Below are positions 1 to 5,719 of a DNA stretch of 8,960 nucleotides, in pieces. The stretch's first letter is position 1. Every line of letters begins with the position of its first letter. Origin of the DNA: Chloroflexia bacterium. Its GTDB lineage: Bacteria > Chloroflexota > Chloroflexia > Thermomicrobiales > UBA6265. The stretch spans positions 1-8,960 of the forward strand of contig JAUIGA010000121.1 in NCBI GenBank assembly GCA_030430125.1. The letters are read 5' to 3'. The translations under genes and the position numbers were made by a program. The notes beneath the pieces are model-generated. The model did not search any database. It saw nothing but the letters and a program-made list of their open reading frames with translations, and was not told where the DNA came from.

Positions 1-440
1 GCATCGCGTACCGGGGCACTCCGCTCGACCCGGACCGGCTCTGGCACGACCCGGCGCGGCTCGACGCATGGACGCGCGAGAACCTGGAGGCATACTGGCG
101 ACCGTGGCTGGGCCAGGCCGAGCGTCTGGCGGCTCATCCGGGCCTGCCGGCGCTAATCGACGAGGCGACCGAGTGGGGCGTGCTGGGCGTGACCCGGCTG
201 CACTACACGCTGGCGACCGGGCAGGTCACCGCGAAGCACGGCGCCGGACTCTACGCGCTGGAGGTCTTCCCGCCGCGCTGGCATCCGATCATTGAGGAGG
301 CGATCCGTGTGCGCGAGCGCCGGGACACGGCACCTGGCACTCCGGATCCTGAGGACCGCGTCCGGCAGATGCGGGCGTACATGGCGATGGTGATCGAGGA
401 TGCGCTGGCGTTGCCGAGATGCACCGAAAACGAGACGTAG
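1..440 (+). CDS. AadA-like/DUF4111 nucleotidyltransferase, C-terminal part (5' end outside window)
   Basis: The frame is open from base 3 to the TAG at 438-440, giving about 145 residues with no start codon inside the family match, so the gene begins upstream. The residues GVLGVTRLHYTLATGQVTAK, followed by GAGLYALEVFPPRWHPII, match the C-terminal all-helical DUF4111 domain found behind the nucleotidyltransferase domain of streptomycin/spectinomycin adenylyltransferase-like proteins. Known relatives transfer AMP from ATP to an aminoglycoside hydroxyl, but many chromosomal members have no tested substrate. The catalytic GSxxxG...DxD half is not in the window, so activity cannot be judged. The tail after RVRERRDTAPG is hydrophilic and likely variable. 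The next gene on the strand lies 154 bases away behind a promoter-like segment, so this is probably the last gene of its unit. The family is fairly secure; a resistance role is not shown. Confidence 0.75.
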   Translation, partial: IAYRGTPLDPDRLWHDPARLDAWTRENLEAYWRPWLGQAERLAAHPGLPALIDEATEWGVLGVTRLHYTLATGQVTAKHGAGLYALEVFPPRWHPIIEEAIRVRERRDTAPGTPDPEDRVRQMRAYMAMVIEDALALPRCTENET

Positions 441-489
441 CGGGCGACCCTGTGGCGGCCCCTCACGAAGACAGACGGTCTCGCACGTA

Positions 490-517
490 GAGACACCTGA
501 CCAATTGCCGGTACCAT
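490..517 (+). promoter_or_regulatory. Candidate promoter ahead of the LLM oxidoreductase
   Basis: GAGACA (490-495) matches the sigma-70 -35 box at 4 of 6 bases. After a 16-base spacer, TACCAT (512-517) matches the -10 box at 4 of 6. The pair sits 78 bases before the ATG at 595 and directly before the inverted repeat at 518-536. Matches of this quality occur by chance, so the call is tentative. Confidence 0.25.
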
Positions 518-536
518 GTGGTCGCTGCGCGACCAC
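518..536. repeat. Perfect 8-bp inverted repeat, possible operator
   Basis: GTGGTCGC (518-525) and GCGACCAC (529-536) are exact reverse complements separated by TGC. There is no T-run after it, so a classical intrinsic terminator for the upstream gene is unlikely. It follows directly on a possible -10 box, where a dimeric repressor would overlap the transcription start. The core GGTCGC-N3-GCGACC recurs at 3391-3405 ahead of the SDR gene. It could instead be part of a dispersed hairpin repeat. Confidence 0.45.
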
Positions 537-540
537 CGGG
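523..540 (+). repeat. 18-base direct repeat, copy 1
   Basis: CGCTGCGCGACCACCGGG here is repeated exactly at 2504-2521. A CCAATTG heptamer precedes both copies (501-507 and 2472-2478). Both copies are intergenic, which suggests a small dispersed repeat rather than coding homology. The copy overlaps the right part of the inverted repeat at 518-536. Confidence 0.5.
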
Positions 541-578
541 CAGACAACTGCTGCGCAGGTCCGCCCCTACGACTCGAT

Positions 579-584
579 GGAAGG
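579..584 (+). promoter_or_regulatory. Ribosome-binding site that decides the start at 595
   Basis: GGAAGG lies 10 bases before ATG 595. The only nearby competitor, an in-frame ATG at 577, overlaps this site and has no purine-rich sequence in front of it. The later start is therefore preferred. Confidence 0.6.
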
Positions 585-594
585 ATTCAGGTCC

Positions 595-1533
595 ATGACG
601 ACACACTCCCGGCGGTTCCGGTTCGGTGTCCAGGTCGCGAAGACACGACCAGCGAGTGAATGGCGCGAGGTCGCCAGCAAGGCGGAGGCGCTCGGGTACG
701 ACATCTTCCTGATGCCGGATCACCTTGGCGGGCAGCTCGCGATCGGCCCGGCGCTGGCGGTAGTCGCCGAGGCGACGTCGACGATCCGCATCGGCACGCT
801 GGTCTGGCAGAACGACTGGCGCCACCCTACCCTCCTCGCCAAGGAGGCGTACACCCTCGACGTGCTTTCGGAGGGGCGGTTCGAGCTGGGTATCGGGGCG
901 GGCGGCTCGTTCCCACCGGAGTTCGAGTGGATGGGTGTACCGATGGCACCAGCATCCGAGCGCGTGGGACGTGTCGAGGAGAGCGTGCGCATCCTCAAGG
1001 CGGTGGCCGGCGACGATCCGGTCACCTTCGAAGGGGACCACTATTCGTTGACAGCCTTCGAGAGTCATCCCAAACCAGTACAGAAACCGTACCCACCGAT
1101 CCACATCGGCGCGGGCGGGCCGAGGATGCTGCGGCTCGCGTCGCGGGAGGCGGACATCATCGGGCTGCTGCCGTCGCTCGGGATCGTCACGGCTTTCGAC
1201 GAACGGGAGATTGGACCCGAGGCGTTCGACGAGAAGGTGGCACTGGTGCGAAAGGTCGCCGGGGACCGGTTCGAAGAGATCGAGCTCAACATCCTGATCC
1301 AGGGGCTGGCGGTGAGCGACGACCGCAAGGCGGCGATTGCCCGATTGCGGGACGAGCGCGGGTTCGATCACGACGCCTGGTTCGACTCGCCGATGGTGTT
1401 CGCGGGCAGCATCGACCAGATCGTGGAGCGGATGGAAGCGCAGCGGGAGCGGTTCGGGATCAGCTACTACGCGGTGTTCGAACATCAGATCGACGAGTTC
1501 GCGCCGATCGTGACGCAGCTGGCAGGCCGATGA
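595..1533 (+). CDS. LLM-class F420-dependent oxidoreductase (TIGR03621-like)
   Basis: This is a 312-residue TIM-barrel enzyme of the bacterial luciferase-like superfamily. Members use reduced F420, or sometimes FMN, for two-electron reactions in the cytoplasm. FRFGVQVAK (8-16), the LGYDIFLMPDHL block (33-44), IRIGTLVWQNDWRHP (64-78) and LSEGRFELGIGAG (91-103) follow the pattern of the MSMEG_2516-type F420 family (TIGR03621). The IHIGAGGPRMLRLA segment (169-182) is the usual phosphate/cofactor-binding region. The length is normal for the family and the barrel looks complete. The frame stays open upstream to about 400, but that extension is not protein-like. ATG 595 fits the ribosome-binding site at 579-584. 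The gene stands alone between two gaps, so context gives no substrate. Cofactor choice between F420 and FMN cannot be settled from sequence reading alone. Confidence 0.88.
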   Translation: MTTHSRRFRFGVQVAKTRPASEWREVASKAEALGYDIFLMPDHLGGQLAIGPALAVVAEATSTIRIGTLVWQNDWRHPTLLAKEAYTLDVLSEGRFELGIGAGGSFPPEFEWMGVPMAPASERVGRVEESVRILKAVAGDDPVTFEGDHYSLTAFESHPKPVQKPYPPIHIGAGGPRMLRLASREADIIGLLPSLGIVTAFDEREIGPEAFDEKVALVRKVAGDRFEEIELNILIQGLAVSDDRKAAIARLRDERGFDHDAWFDSPMVFAGSIDQIVERMEAQRERFGISYYAVFEHQIDEFAPIVTQLAGR

Positions 1534-1548
1534 CGACGATGCATCAAC

Positions 1549-1563
1549 GGGCCGTAGCGGCCC
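1549..1563. terminator. GC-rich hairpin behind the LLM oxidoreductase, terminator-like
   Basis: GGGCCG (1549-1554) and CGGCCC (1558-1563) form a perfect 6-bp GC stem around a TAG loop, starting 15 bases after the stop at 1533. There is no T-run, so it would be an atypical or Rho-assisted terminator, or only a 3'-end stabilising hairpin. Confidence 0.35.
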
Positions 1564-1938
1564 ACCTGGCGGCGCTCCCGTCTCTGTCCACGACACGTCG
1601 CGAATGTCCTCCTGTCATGACGATGGGTGCGCGAAGAGCGATCTGCAGGTCATTGCCCGCGCCGACGTCGCCATGTGTTGCGGTGGGCAGCGCGGTCAAG
1701 TCCTCCGCTACATTTGCAACCAGGCCGCCCAACTCCAGCGTTGGCGGGACGTCGTCATGGTTCCGCACCGGCACAGCCGACGCACGCAAGAAGCCCCGAA
1801 TTCCTGTTGTACACTGCAGGATAGAGGTGCGTTCCATCGTGTTCGCCATCACCAGGCAAGCGTAGCGTGTTCATTGCGTGATGCAGAGACCCTGGCCACT
1901 CCGGTCCCGGGCGACGGACAGCCGCGTCACACGACATG

Positions 1939-1944
1939 AGGAGG
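1939..1944 (+). promoter_or_regulatory. Ribosome-binding site that decides the GTG start at 1951
   Basis: AGGAGG sits 6 bases before GTG 1951. An in-frame ATG at 1936 overlaps this sequence and would have no site of its own. GTG is therefore the start. Confidence 0.75.
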
Positions 1945-1950
1945 ATTCCT

Positions 1951-2463
1951 GTGAGTCATCTGGTCGCAATTGCCTACCCCGACCGTCAGGTTGCGGACAA
2001 GGCGATGGGTGCACTGAAACAGCTCGACGCCAACAGCACCATCGATCTGCGGGAAGCGATCGTCGTGGAAAAGGACGGCGAGGGCGGGATCAAGGTCGGG
2101 GATATCCTGCGTCACACGGCCACTGGCGCTGGCGTGGGTCTGTTTCTCGGGGCGCTCGTTGGCGTCGTCTTCTTCCCGCCGCTGGCGGCGGTCGGCGCCT
2201 ACTTCGGGGCGGCGAGCGGAGCGGTGACCGGCAAGCTTGTCTCCGTCGGACGCGCCGACAACCTCGACGATTTCGCACGGCAGGTAAACGGCAGCATGCC
2301 GCCAGGCAGCGCGGCGGTGCTGATGCTCGTCCGCAAGCATGACCCTGATGCGGCGATTGCCGAGCTCGGGCAGTTCGGCGGCCAGGTACTGCGCACGACA
2401 TTGCCCGACGAGATCGAGGATCAGCTCCGAACCACCCTCGGTGATGCTGCCGGGCCCGAGTAA
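1951..2463 (+). CDS. DUF1269 family membrane protein
   Basis: The protein has 170 residues, typical of DUF1269. The N-terminal part (about 1-52) looks like a small alpha/beta domain: HLVAIAYPDRQVADKAM, then IDLREAIVVEKDGEGGIKV. A glycine-rich hydrophobic stretch follows (about 57-95) with GAGVGLFLGALVGVVFF and AAVGAYFGAASGAVTG, fitting two packed membrane helices of glycine-zipper type. The C-terminal part repeats the alpha/beta style: MPPGSAAVLMLVRK, then FGGQVLRTTLPDEIEDQL. This order (alpha/beta, Gly-rich helical hairpin, alpha/beta ending in FGG.VL.T.L) is the family signature. The biochemical role of DUF1269 is unknown, although members are often linked to stress or membrane functions. 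The gene is monocistronic and convergent with the SDR gene. The start is GTG because of the strong AGGAGG at 1939-1944. Confidence 0.88.
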   Translation: MSHLVAIAYPDRQVADKAMGALKQLDANSTIDLREAIVVEKDGEGGIKVGDILRHTATGAGVGLFLGALVGVVFFPPLAAVGAYFGAASGAVTGKLVSVGRADNLDDFARQVNGSMPPGSAAVLMLVRKHDPDAAIAELGQFGGQVLRTTLPDEIEDQLRTTLGDAAGPE

Positions 2464-2501
2464 CGACCCAGCCAATTGAATCGGCGATACACAACCCTGT
2501 C

Positions 2502-2540
2502 GCCGCTGCGCGACCACCGGGGTCGATCCCTGCAGCGGCA
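2502..2540. terminator. Nested hairpin between convergent genes, possible bidirectional terminator
   Basis: GCCGCTGC (2502-2509) and GCAGCGGC (2533-2540) are exact reverse complements. Inside the loop, CGACC (2511-2515) can pair with GGTCG (2521-2525). The structure lies 38 bases after the DUF1269 stop and 45 bases beyond the SDR stop, where both transcripts should end. It has no T-run on either strand. Confidence 0.4.
2504..2521 (+). repeat. 18-base direct repeat, copy 2
   Basis: This is an exact second copy of the 18-base sequence at 523-540, also preceded by CCAATTG (2472-2478), with 25 bases between rather than 15. Upstream of it, GTCGC (2499-2503) can pair with GCGAC (2510-2514), a looser version of the hairpin seen at copy 1. 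Confidence 0.5.
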
Positions 2541-2585
2541 AGCCAGCACCAACCGCATGCACACGCGAATCACCCGAAGGTCGTA

Positions 2586-3347
2586 TCAGAAATAGTTCAC
2601 CGTGATACCGCCGTCGACGACGAACTGCGAGCCGGTCATCCATGAGGATTCGTCCGACGCGAGGAAGATACCGGCCCAGACGATGTCCTCCGCCCGTCCG
2701 AAGCGGCCGAGGGGGATACGGTCGAGCCGCTTGTTCTTCTCCTCCTCGCTGGGGAAGAGCGTCTCCAGCATGGGCGTCATGATCGGGCCGGGGCAGATCG
2801 CGTTGGCGCGGACACCCTGCGCGCCGTACTGGACAGCCAGCGAGCGCGTCAGCGAGAGCACGCCGCCCTTGCTGGCGGTGTAGGCGTCCTGAGGCACGGT
2901 GCATCCCATGAGCGCGACGAACGACGCGATGTTGATGACGCTGCCGCCACCGGCCTCGACCAGCTTCGGGATGCCGTACTTGCAGGTCAGGAAGATGCTC
3001 TTGAGGTTGGCATCGAGCACCCGCGCCCATGTCGCCTCGCTGGTCTCGAGCACCGAGGTGTCCTCGTCGGGCATGATGCCGGCGTTGTTGTAGAGGACAT
3101 CGAGCCTCCCGAACCGATCGACGCCGTCGGCGATCATGCGCGCAACATCGGCCTCGATGGCGACATTGCCGGTGACGGCCAGCACGGCCTCCGGGCTGCC
3201 CGCCTCGGCGACGGCCTCGTTGAGCGCCGCCGCATTGACATCGGCGGCAATGACCTTCGCGCCCTGCTCGACGAACATGCGAGTCGCGACACGACCCATG
3301 CCGCTCGCCGCGCCGGTCACGAGAATCACCTTGCCCGCAAGTCGCAT
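2586..3347 (-). CDS. Short-chain dehydrogenase/reductase (classical SDR)
   Basis: The 253-residue length is normal for a classical SDR, an NAD(P)-dependent cytoplasmic oxidoreductase. VTGAASGMG (10-18) is the TGxxxGxG dinucleotide-binding loop. D36 at the end of the second strand favours NAD(H) over NADP(H). NNAG is at 87-90 and the active-site N114 is in DANLKS. The catalytic residues are S142 (NIASF), Y156 and K160 (YTASK). ICPGPIMTPM and the C-terminal WMTGSQFVVDGGITVNYF are also standard. A lone C149 sits between the catalytic Ser and Tyr. The frame remains open to 3599 upstream, but a strong GGAGGAGGAG just before ATG 3347 and the exact start of the family pattern (MRLAGKVILVTG) fix the start. 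The gene is monocistronic, divergent from the envelope operon and convergent with DUF1269. The substrate is unknown. Confidence 0.93.
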   Translation of the reverse strand: MRLAGKVILVTGAASGMGRVATRMFVEQGAKVIAADVNAAALNEAVAEAGSPEAVLAVTGNVAIEADVARMIADGVDRFGRLDVLYNNAGIMPDEDTSVLETSEATWARVLDANLKSIFLTCKYGIPKLVEAGGGSVINIASFVALMGCTVPQDAYTASKGGVLSLTRSLAVQYGAQGVRANAICPGPIMTPMLETLFPSEEEKNKRLDRIPLGRFGRAEDIVWAGIFLASDESSWMTGSQFVVDGGITVNYF

Positions 3348-3350
3348 GTA

Positions 3351-3360
3351 CTCCTCCTCC
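3351..3360 (-). promoter_or_regulatory. Strong ribosome-binding site of the SDR gene
   Basis: On the minus strand this reads GGAGGAGGAG, three bases ahead of the ATG ending at 3347, so the best-placed GGAGG gives a spacing of 6 to 8. It rules out the much longer upstream-open frame. Confidence 0.75.
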
Positions 3361-3390
3361 AGTTCCAGTCGGGTTTCGTGATCGCCGCCG

Positions 3391-3405
3391 GGTCGCGTGG
3401 CGACC
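3391..3405. repeat. GGTCGC-N3-GCGACC palindrome upstream of the SDR gene
   Basis: GGTCGC (3391-3396) and GCGACC (3400-3405) are exact reverse complements around GTG, 44 bases upstream of the SDR start. The 6-bp arms and 3-base spacer match the core of the inverted repeat at 518-536. On the minus strand a weak TTGACT (3434-3429), 17-base spacer and AGCAAT (3411-3406) ends right at it, so it would again overlap a transcription start. It may be an operator or a 5'-leader hairpin. Confidence 0.4.
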
Positions 3406-3434
3406 ATTGCTGACGCCCCATCGTCTCGAGTCAA
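3406..3434 (-). promoter_or_regulatory. Weak candidate promoter for the SDR gene
   Basis: On the minus strand, TTGACT (3434-3429) matches the -35 box at 5 of 6 bases. After 17 bases, AGCAAT (3411-3406) matches the -10 box at only 3 of 6. The position, about 60 bases ahead of the start, is reasonable, but the -10 is poor. Confidence 0.2.
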
Positions 3435-3838
3435 CGCCTGACCGCCGGCTCTGGACTCCAGCCACTGGGTGGCGCCGGCATCCAGGCTGCTGCTGACCTG
3501 ACAGGCGTTGCGGCCATCATCGCCTACAGCGGCGGCGGCAGTCCAGCGAACACACATGACGCGAGCAATCGAATCGCCGCGGCAGGATTGCCCATGCAAC
3601 CGGGTGGACCTTCTTCCACCCGCCTATCGCGCGACAAGCCGCATGAATGGTCCCAATGGGCACTGCCGGGACGCCGAGATCGAGATACATTCGTGGGTGG
3701 GAACCGAGACGCGAGCGCAACATGGCCAGTGAATCCCGGCGCCAACCATGGCGCGCCACGCTGCGCCCCGCGTCAGGCGACCGATTCCTGACCTCAAGGG
3801 GCCTGACGCTTCCATGCCGGACCACCACGGCTACCATC

Positions 3839-3867
3839 TTGAAGTCAGTCCCGACAGAATGTATGCT
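3839..3867 (+). promoter_or_regulatory. Candidate sigma-70 promoter in the large gap
   Basis: TTGAAG (3839-3844) and TATGCT (3862-3867) each match consensus at 4 of 6 bases with an ideal 17-base spacer. This is the best pair seen in the gap. Its transcript would run toward the GtrA-UbiA operon and carry a leader of nearly 390 bases, or would be a separate small RNA. Confidence 0.3.
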
Positions 3868-3948
3868 TGTCGCTGGAATCAACAGGGACCTTGAAATCCT
3901 GGTCTCGCGGGTGTTGTGGTCAAGAGCCACTCGCTGCCGGGTTCGTAT

Positions 3949-3965
3949 CACGCCGGAATGGCGTG
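3949..3965. repeat. Small hairpin in the large gap
   Basis: CACGCC (3949-3954) and GGCGTG (3960-3965) form a perfect 6-bp stem around GGAAT. There is no T-run after it. It lies about 85 bases downstream of the candidate promoter at 3839-3867. Confidence 0.3.
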
Positions 3966-3998
3966 CCATCCAGTCACAATCTGGCCGGGCACACCACT

Positions 3999-4018
3999 GA
4001 CATCAGACGTCTGGTGTC
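3999..4018. promoter_or_regulatory. Near-perfect 20-bp palindrome, operator-like
   Basis: The centre CAGACGTCTG (4004-4013) is a perfect 10-bp palindrome. The arms continue as GACA on the left and TGTC on the right, with one mismatched pair (T4003 against G4014). The left part, ACATCAGACG, recurs directly at 4080-4089. The symmetry and lack of a loop suit a dimeric DNA-binding protein rather than an RNA hairpin. It lies about 240 bases before the envelope operon. Confidence 0.4.
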
Positions 4019-4240
4019 TTGGCGGGGTGGCGCGTGAACCGCTTCCCGCGCGTATCCAACGGGCGTTCGTCGACTGGATACATCAGACGACTGAGCTCTT
4101 GCTGTCTCACGCCCATGTGCCGTGCGGAACCCGCGATCGGCCCGGCGCAAGAGGTCTGACAACTGTCGTCCGTCCTGACATCCGTTGCCATTGCGGCCGA
4201 CACGGATTCTGGGTGGACTCGCGCTGGGCCAGAGGCCCGT

Positions 4241-4247
4241 GGAGGAG
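4241..4247 (+). promoter_or_regulatory. Ribosome-binding site that decides the GTG start at 4257
   Basis: GGAGGAG lies 9 bases before GTG 4257. The in-frame GTG at 4239 overlaps it and the ATG at 4185 has no site, so 4257 is chosen. Confidence 0.6.
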
Positions 4248-4256
4248 TGTTTCGTC

Positions 4257-5681
4257 GTGTCCACCCGACTCGGAGACCATGTCGATGTGTCCATCGCCCG
4301 ATTGCCAGCCGCACCCGGTCCCGCGTCGGCACGTCCCGTCGCGCGACCCAGGCTTCATCTCGCATCGCCGTTGCTGCGTCGTGCCATCTGGTTCGGCAGT
4401 GTCGGCGCGCTGTCGGCCGCGGTCCAGCTGGCGTTGTTGACGATCCTCGTCAACTCCGGATTCACCGTTCCCGCGGCAACCATCGTGGCGGTCCACACCT
4501 CGGCGCTGCTGAATTTCTCCCTGAACTACTCCGTCACCTGGCGCGATCGATTCTCCCACCTGTCCCGGCCGGAGCGGCGTGCGTGGTTCCTGCCGCTCTA
4601 CATCGTGTTCGTCCTCACGACGCCGACGCTGTGGCTCAAGATCCTCGGCATCTCGCTGCTCGGCGATCGTATCGGTGGGTCGCTGGTGTTCAGCTGGATG
4701 ATCACGGAGGCGCTCGGCGCGGCCCTCAACTTCATCGGCGCCGACCGCATCTCCTTCGGCGCGATGTCCCGCGTGACCTCGACTGCGCCACACCCAGGCG
4801 ATCTCCGCGTGCGCCTGGCGGGTCCAGCTCGGGCCGCCTGGCAAACCATGCGCCCGGAGCAGTGGGTCAAGAACGTCTTCGTGCTCGCCGCGGCACCGTT
4901 TGCCGTCGCGAGTGGCGCCGCTGACCGGCTGCTTCCGCTTGCGCTCGCCGCGCTGGCATTCTGTGCCGCATCGTCCAGCGTCTATCTGGTCAACGACTGG
5001 CTGGATCGCGATCGTGACCGCCTTCACCCCACCAAACGCTTCCGTCCAATTGCCGCGGGCACGCTCAGTGCGCGCCTCGCGCTCGCGCTGAGCGTGCTCC
5101 TCGCGGCTGGCGCGGTCACCGCCGGCATCGCCGTCCAGCCTGAGCTGGGGCTCCTGATCGCGTTGTATCTCGGACTGTCACACGCGTATTCCCTGAAAGC
5201 CAAGCATGTGCCCGTTCTCGACCTGCTCCTGGTGGGTGGGTTGTATGGCCTGCGAGTCGCGGCCGGCTTCTTGGTCTGCGGTATCGACGCCGCTACCGCC
5301 TGGCCGTGGGTCGTTCTTGCAACCTTGCTGGGCATCGCCGTCGTGACCGGCAAGCGCCGGGGCGAGTGGCGGATCCAGCGTCATCGCCAAGCCGTCACCA
5401 GGCCGGTCCTGCAGAAATACCCGCCGTGGGCGCTCCCTCGCATGTACTGGATGTCGGCACTCGCCACCGTCGTCGCGGTCATTGCCGCCATGTGGCAACT
5501 CGGCCCGGTCGCCCTGATGGCTGGTGCGATTGTCCTGACCGGGTTTGTCCGCTTCTGGCAGGCAATCGAGCGCGATGACCGGGATCGCCATCCGCACGAG
5601 CTTCTGCTGGCGGACCCATCACTGTGCACGCTTGTCGCCGGATTCGCCGGCGTGCTCACGATCCTGCTGTTGACCAATTGA
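4257..5681 (+). CDS. GtrA-like domain fused to UbiA-family (DPPR synthase-like) prenyltransferase
   Basis: This is a 474-residue integral membrane protein with two domains. After a Pro/Ala-rich N-terminus, residues about 41-166 form four membrane helices of GtrA type: IWFGSVGALSAAVQLALL, NFSLNYSVTW (about 86-95), FLPLYIVFVLTTPTLW and GAALNFIGADRISFG. GtrA proteins are linked to movement of polyprenyl-phosphate sugars across the membrane. Residues about 198-474 are UbiA-like. RPEQWVKNVFV (199-209), the Asp-rich NDWLDRDRD (246-254, N246, D247, D250, D254), HPTKRFRPIAAG (257-268) and AYSLKAKHVPVLD (310-322) match decaprenyl-phosphate phosphoribosyltransferases, which join polyprenyl phosphate and PRPP. 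It heads a four-gene operon, 38 bases from the next gene. Each half has near-normal length and no frameshift is visible. Both domain families are recognised with good confidence; the lipid and sugar are inferred. Confidence 0.87.
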   Translation: MSTRLGDHVDVSIARLPAAPGPASARPVARPRLHLASPLLRRAIWFGSVGALSAAVQLALLTILVNSGFTVPAATIVAVHTSALLNFSLNYSVTWRDRFSHLSRPERRAWFLPLYIVFVLTTPTLWLKILGISLLGDRIGGSLVFSWMITEALGAALNFIGADRISFGAMSRVTSTAPHPGDLRVRLAGPARAAWQTMRPEQWVKNVFVLAAAPFAVASGAADRLLPLALAALAFCAASSSVYLVNDWLDRDRDRLHPTKRFRPIAAGTLSARLALALSVLLAAGAVTAGIAVQPELGLLIALYLGLSHAYSLKAKHVPVLDLLLVGGLYGLRVAAGFLVCGIDAATAWPWVVLATLLGIAVVTGKRRGEWRIQRHRQAVTRPVLQKYPPWALPRMYWMSALATVVAVIAAMWQLGPVALMAGAIVLTGFVRFWQAIERDDRDRHPHELLLADPSLCTLVAGFAGVLTILLLTN

Positions 5682-5719
5682 CCGGCACCTTGCCAAACAC
5701 ACCAGAAGGAATGCCGCCC

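Larger units (their letters stand above)
1534..1950. other. Gap of about 415 bases without a convincing gene
   Basis: Apart from a GC-rich hairpin at 1549-1563 and the ribosome-binding site near the right edge, nothing is recognised. A minus-strand reading frame at 1544-1852 has moderately protein-like composition, including a stretch reading TLELGGLVANVAEDL, but no ribosome-binding site and no family I recognise. It could be a gene remnant or chance. The plus-strand frames are rich in Cys, His and Arg and look spurious. No good sigma-70 pair was found for the DUF1269 gene. Confidence 0.5.
3348..4256. other. Divergent intergenic region of about 900 bases without a convincing gene
   Basis: This is the gap between the minus-strand SDR and the plus-strand envelope operon. 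The frames in it (for example 3517-3969 minus, 3647-4000 plus, 3916-4440 plus) are rich in Arg, His, Cys and Trp and show no family pattern. The stretch around 3830-4110 looks less GC-rich than the neighbouring genes. It holds a promoter-like pair (3839-3867), a hairpin (3949-3965), a near-perfect palindrome (3999-4018) with a half-site copy at 4080-4089, and the ribosome-binding site of the next gene. A long regulated leader, a small RNA or gene debris are all possible. Confidence 0.55.

Noticed and set aside
463..1596. Long minus-strand open frame opposite the LLM oxidoreductase
   Set aside because: It is an antisense shadow of a GC-rich gene, with no family pattern and Arg/Pro/His-rich composition.
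1544..1852. Minus-strand 102-residue open frame with moderately protein-like composition
   Set aside because: It has no ribosome-binding site, I recognise no family, and a partial look at third-position GC did not favour this frame. It may be a remnant, so it is mentioned only in the gap entry.
1927..3465. Minus-strand 512-residue open frame spanning the SDR and DUF1269 genes
   Set aside because: It is very Arg/Gly-rich, crosses an intergenic gap and opposes a well-supported gene; a shadow.
4156..4203. CTGACA hexamers at 4156-4161 and 4175-4180 as -35 boxes for the envelope operon
   Set aside because: No acceptable -10 box is found at 16-18 bases from either one.
3916..4440. Plus-strand frame covering the palindrome and running into the GtrA domain
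   Set aside because: It is rich in Cys, Trp, His and Pro without a domain, and overlaps the well-supported GtrA-UbiA start in another frame.
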